Of a DNA stretch of 64,000 nucleotides, positions 63,694 through 64,000 are shown one piece after another. Below the pieces are notes generated by a model that saw nothing but the letters and a program-made list of their open reading frames with translations, made no database searches and was not told the origin of the DNA. The position numbers and the translations under genes were made by a program. Position 1 is the first letter of the stretch, and each line of letters begins with the position of its first letter. This DNA is from Pseudobutyrivibrio sp. YE44 (GTDB taxonomy: Bacteria; Bacillota; Clostridia; Lachnospirales; Lachnospiraceae): positions 124,001 to 188,000 of the forward strand of contig NZ_FMXT01000003.1 of assembly GCF_900104335.1 (NCBI RefSeq), given 5' to 3'.

Positions 63694-64000
63694 ATGGCAA
63701 AGATGACAACAGAAGAGTTTATCGCAGCTATCAAAGAGCTTAGCGTATTAGAGTTAAATGACCTTGTAAAGGCATGTGAGGAAGAGTTCGGCGTTTCTGC
63801 AGCAGCAGGCGTTGTAGTTGCAGCAGCAGCTGGCGACGGCGCAGCAGCAGGCGAAGAGAAGGATGAGTTCGATGTAGAGCTTACAGAAGTAGGTTCTGAG
63901 AAGGTTAAGGTTATCAAGGTTGTTCGTGAGGCAACTGGCCTTGGTCTTAAGGAAGCAAAAGAGCTCGTTGATAGCGCTCCAAAGGTAATCAAGGAAGCAG
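63694..64000 (+). CDS. rplL: Ribosomal protein bL7/bL12, truncated by window end
   Basis: 102 residues are visible: N-terminal dimerisation domain ([31 protein letters not shown], split by view), alanine/glycine hinge, and C-terminal domain [24 protein letters not shown]. About 20 residues are missing. GGAGG precedes ATG. It recruits translational GTPases. Confidence 0.95.
   Translation, partial: MAKMTTEEFIAAIKELSVLELNDLVKACEEEFGVSAAAGVVVAAAAGDGAAAGEEKDEFDVELTEVGSEKVKVIKVVREATGLGLKEAKELVDSAPKVIKEA

Overview
The window looks like a chromosomal segment of a low-GC, Gram-positive, motile, carbohydrate-fermenting Clostridia species. A Butyrivibrio/Pseudobutyrivibrio-type member of the Lachnospiraceae is the best guess. 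The reasons are Firmicutes gene order (mbl-flhO-flhP, rqcP-divIC-tilS-hpt-ftsH, rpmG-secE-nusG-rplK-rplA-rplJ-rplL), archaeal/eukaryal-type ProS, SBP/permease sugar operons without their own ATPase, GH94 cellobiose phosphorylase, and Gram-positive lipoproteins. The species assignment is inference.

Layout. 1-494 is the tail of a receptor-like protein. 565-7075 is a maltodextrin module: LacI regulator, MalE-, MalF- and MalG-like transporter, cytosolic GH13 enzyme. 7046-9948 holds a membrane glycosyltransferase, a DUF1292 protein and a membrane-anchored hydrolase. 10023-14879 is uvrB-uvrA, separated by a palindromic repeat. 15029-18608 is mbl and flagellar rod genes behind a sigma-D-like promoter, with a 191-bp structured element before flgJ. 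18736-31283 is housekeeping and signalling: recD2, HD-GYP, metK, a two-component system, a pseudouridine synthase, an EAL protein, proS, cca.

31284-39149 is the main accessory island. It has a 1.6-kaa RHS/YD-repeat protein whose 5' end is cut off at the cca stop codon, a C-terminal toxin-like domain with a candidate immunity gene, a second displaced RHS tip/toxin domain with its own candidate immunity gene, and a third RHS core fragment. That last fragment has fused into, and removed the start codon of, a YukD/EsaB-like (type VII secretion) small gene. A PEGA lipoprotein follows.

40682-45441 is hup and the conserved rqcP-divIC-tilS-hpt-ftsH cluster, followed by a candidate C-rich small RNA. 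45696-53076 holds a second GH13 enzyme, two paralogous coiled-coil/J-domain proteins, a second membrane glycosyltransferase, an RluA enzyme with a leaderless-type promoter, and an unknown three-gene membrane/lipoprotein operon. 53171-60357 is a cellobiose/cello-oligosaccharide module: GH94 phosphorylase diverging from a LacI regulator and an SBP/permease/permease operon, with repeated AAACG-type operators between. 60564-64000 is the ribosomal protein/NusG cluster with an L10 leader; rplL runs off the window end.

Together the genes describe uptake of alpha- and beta-glucans by binding-protein-dependent transporters, their intracellular cleavage, c-di-GMP and flagellar functions, and a recombining polymorphic-toxin locus. 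I saw no tRNA, rRNA, CRISPR array, transposase or prophage.
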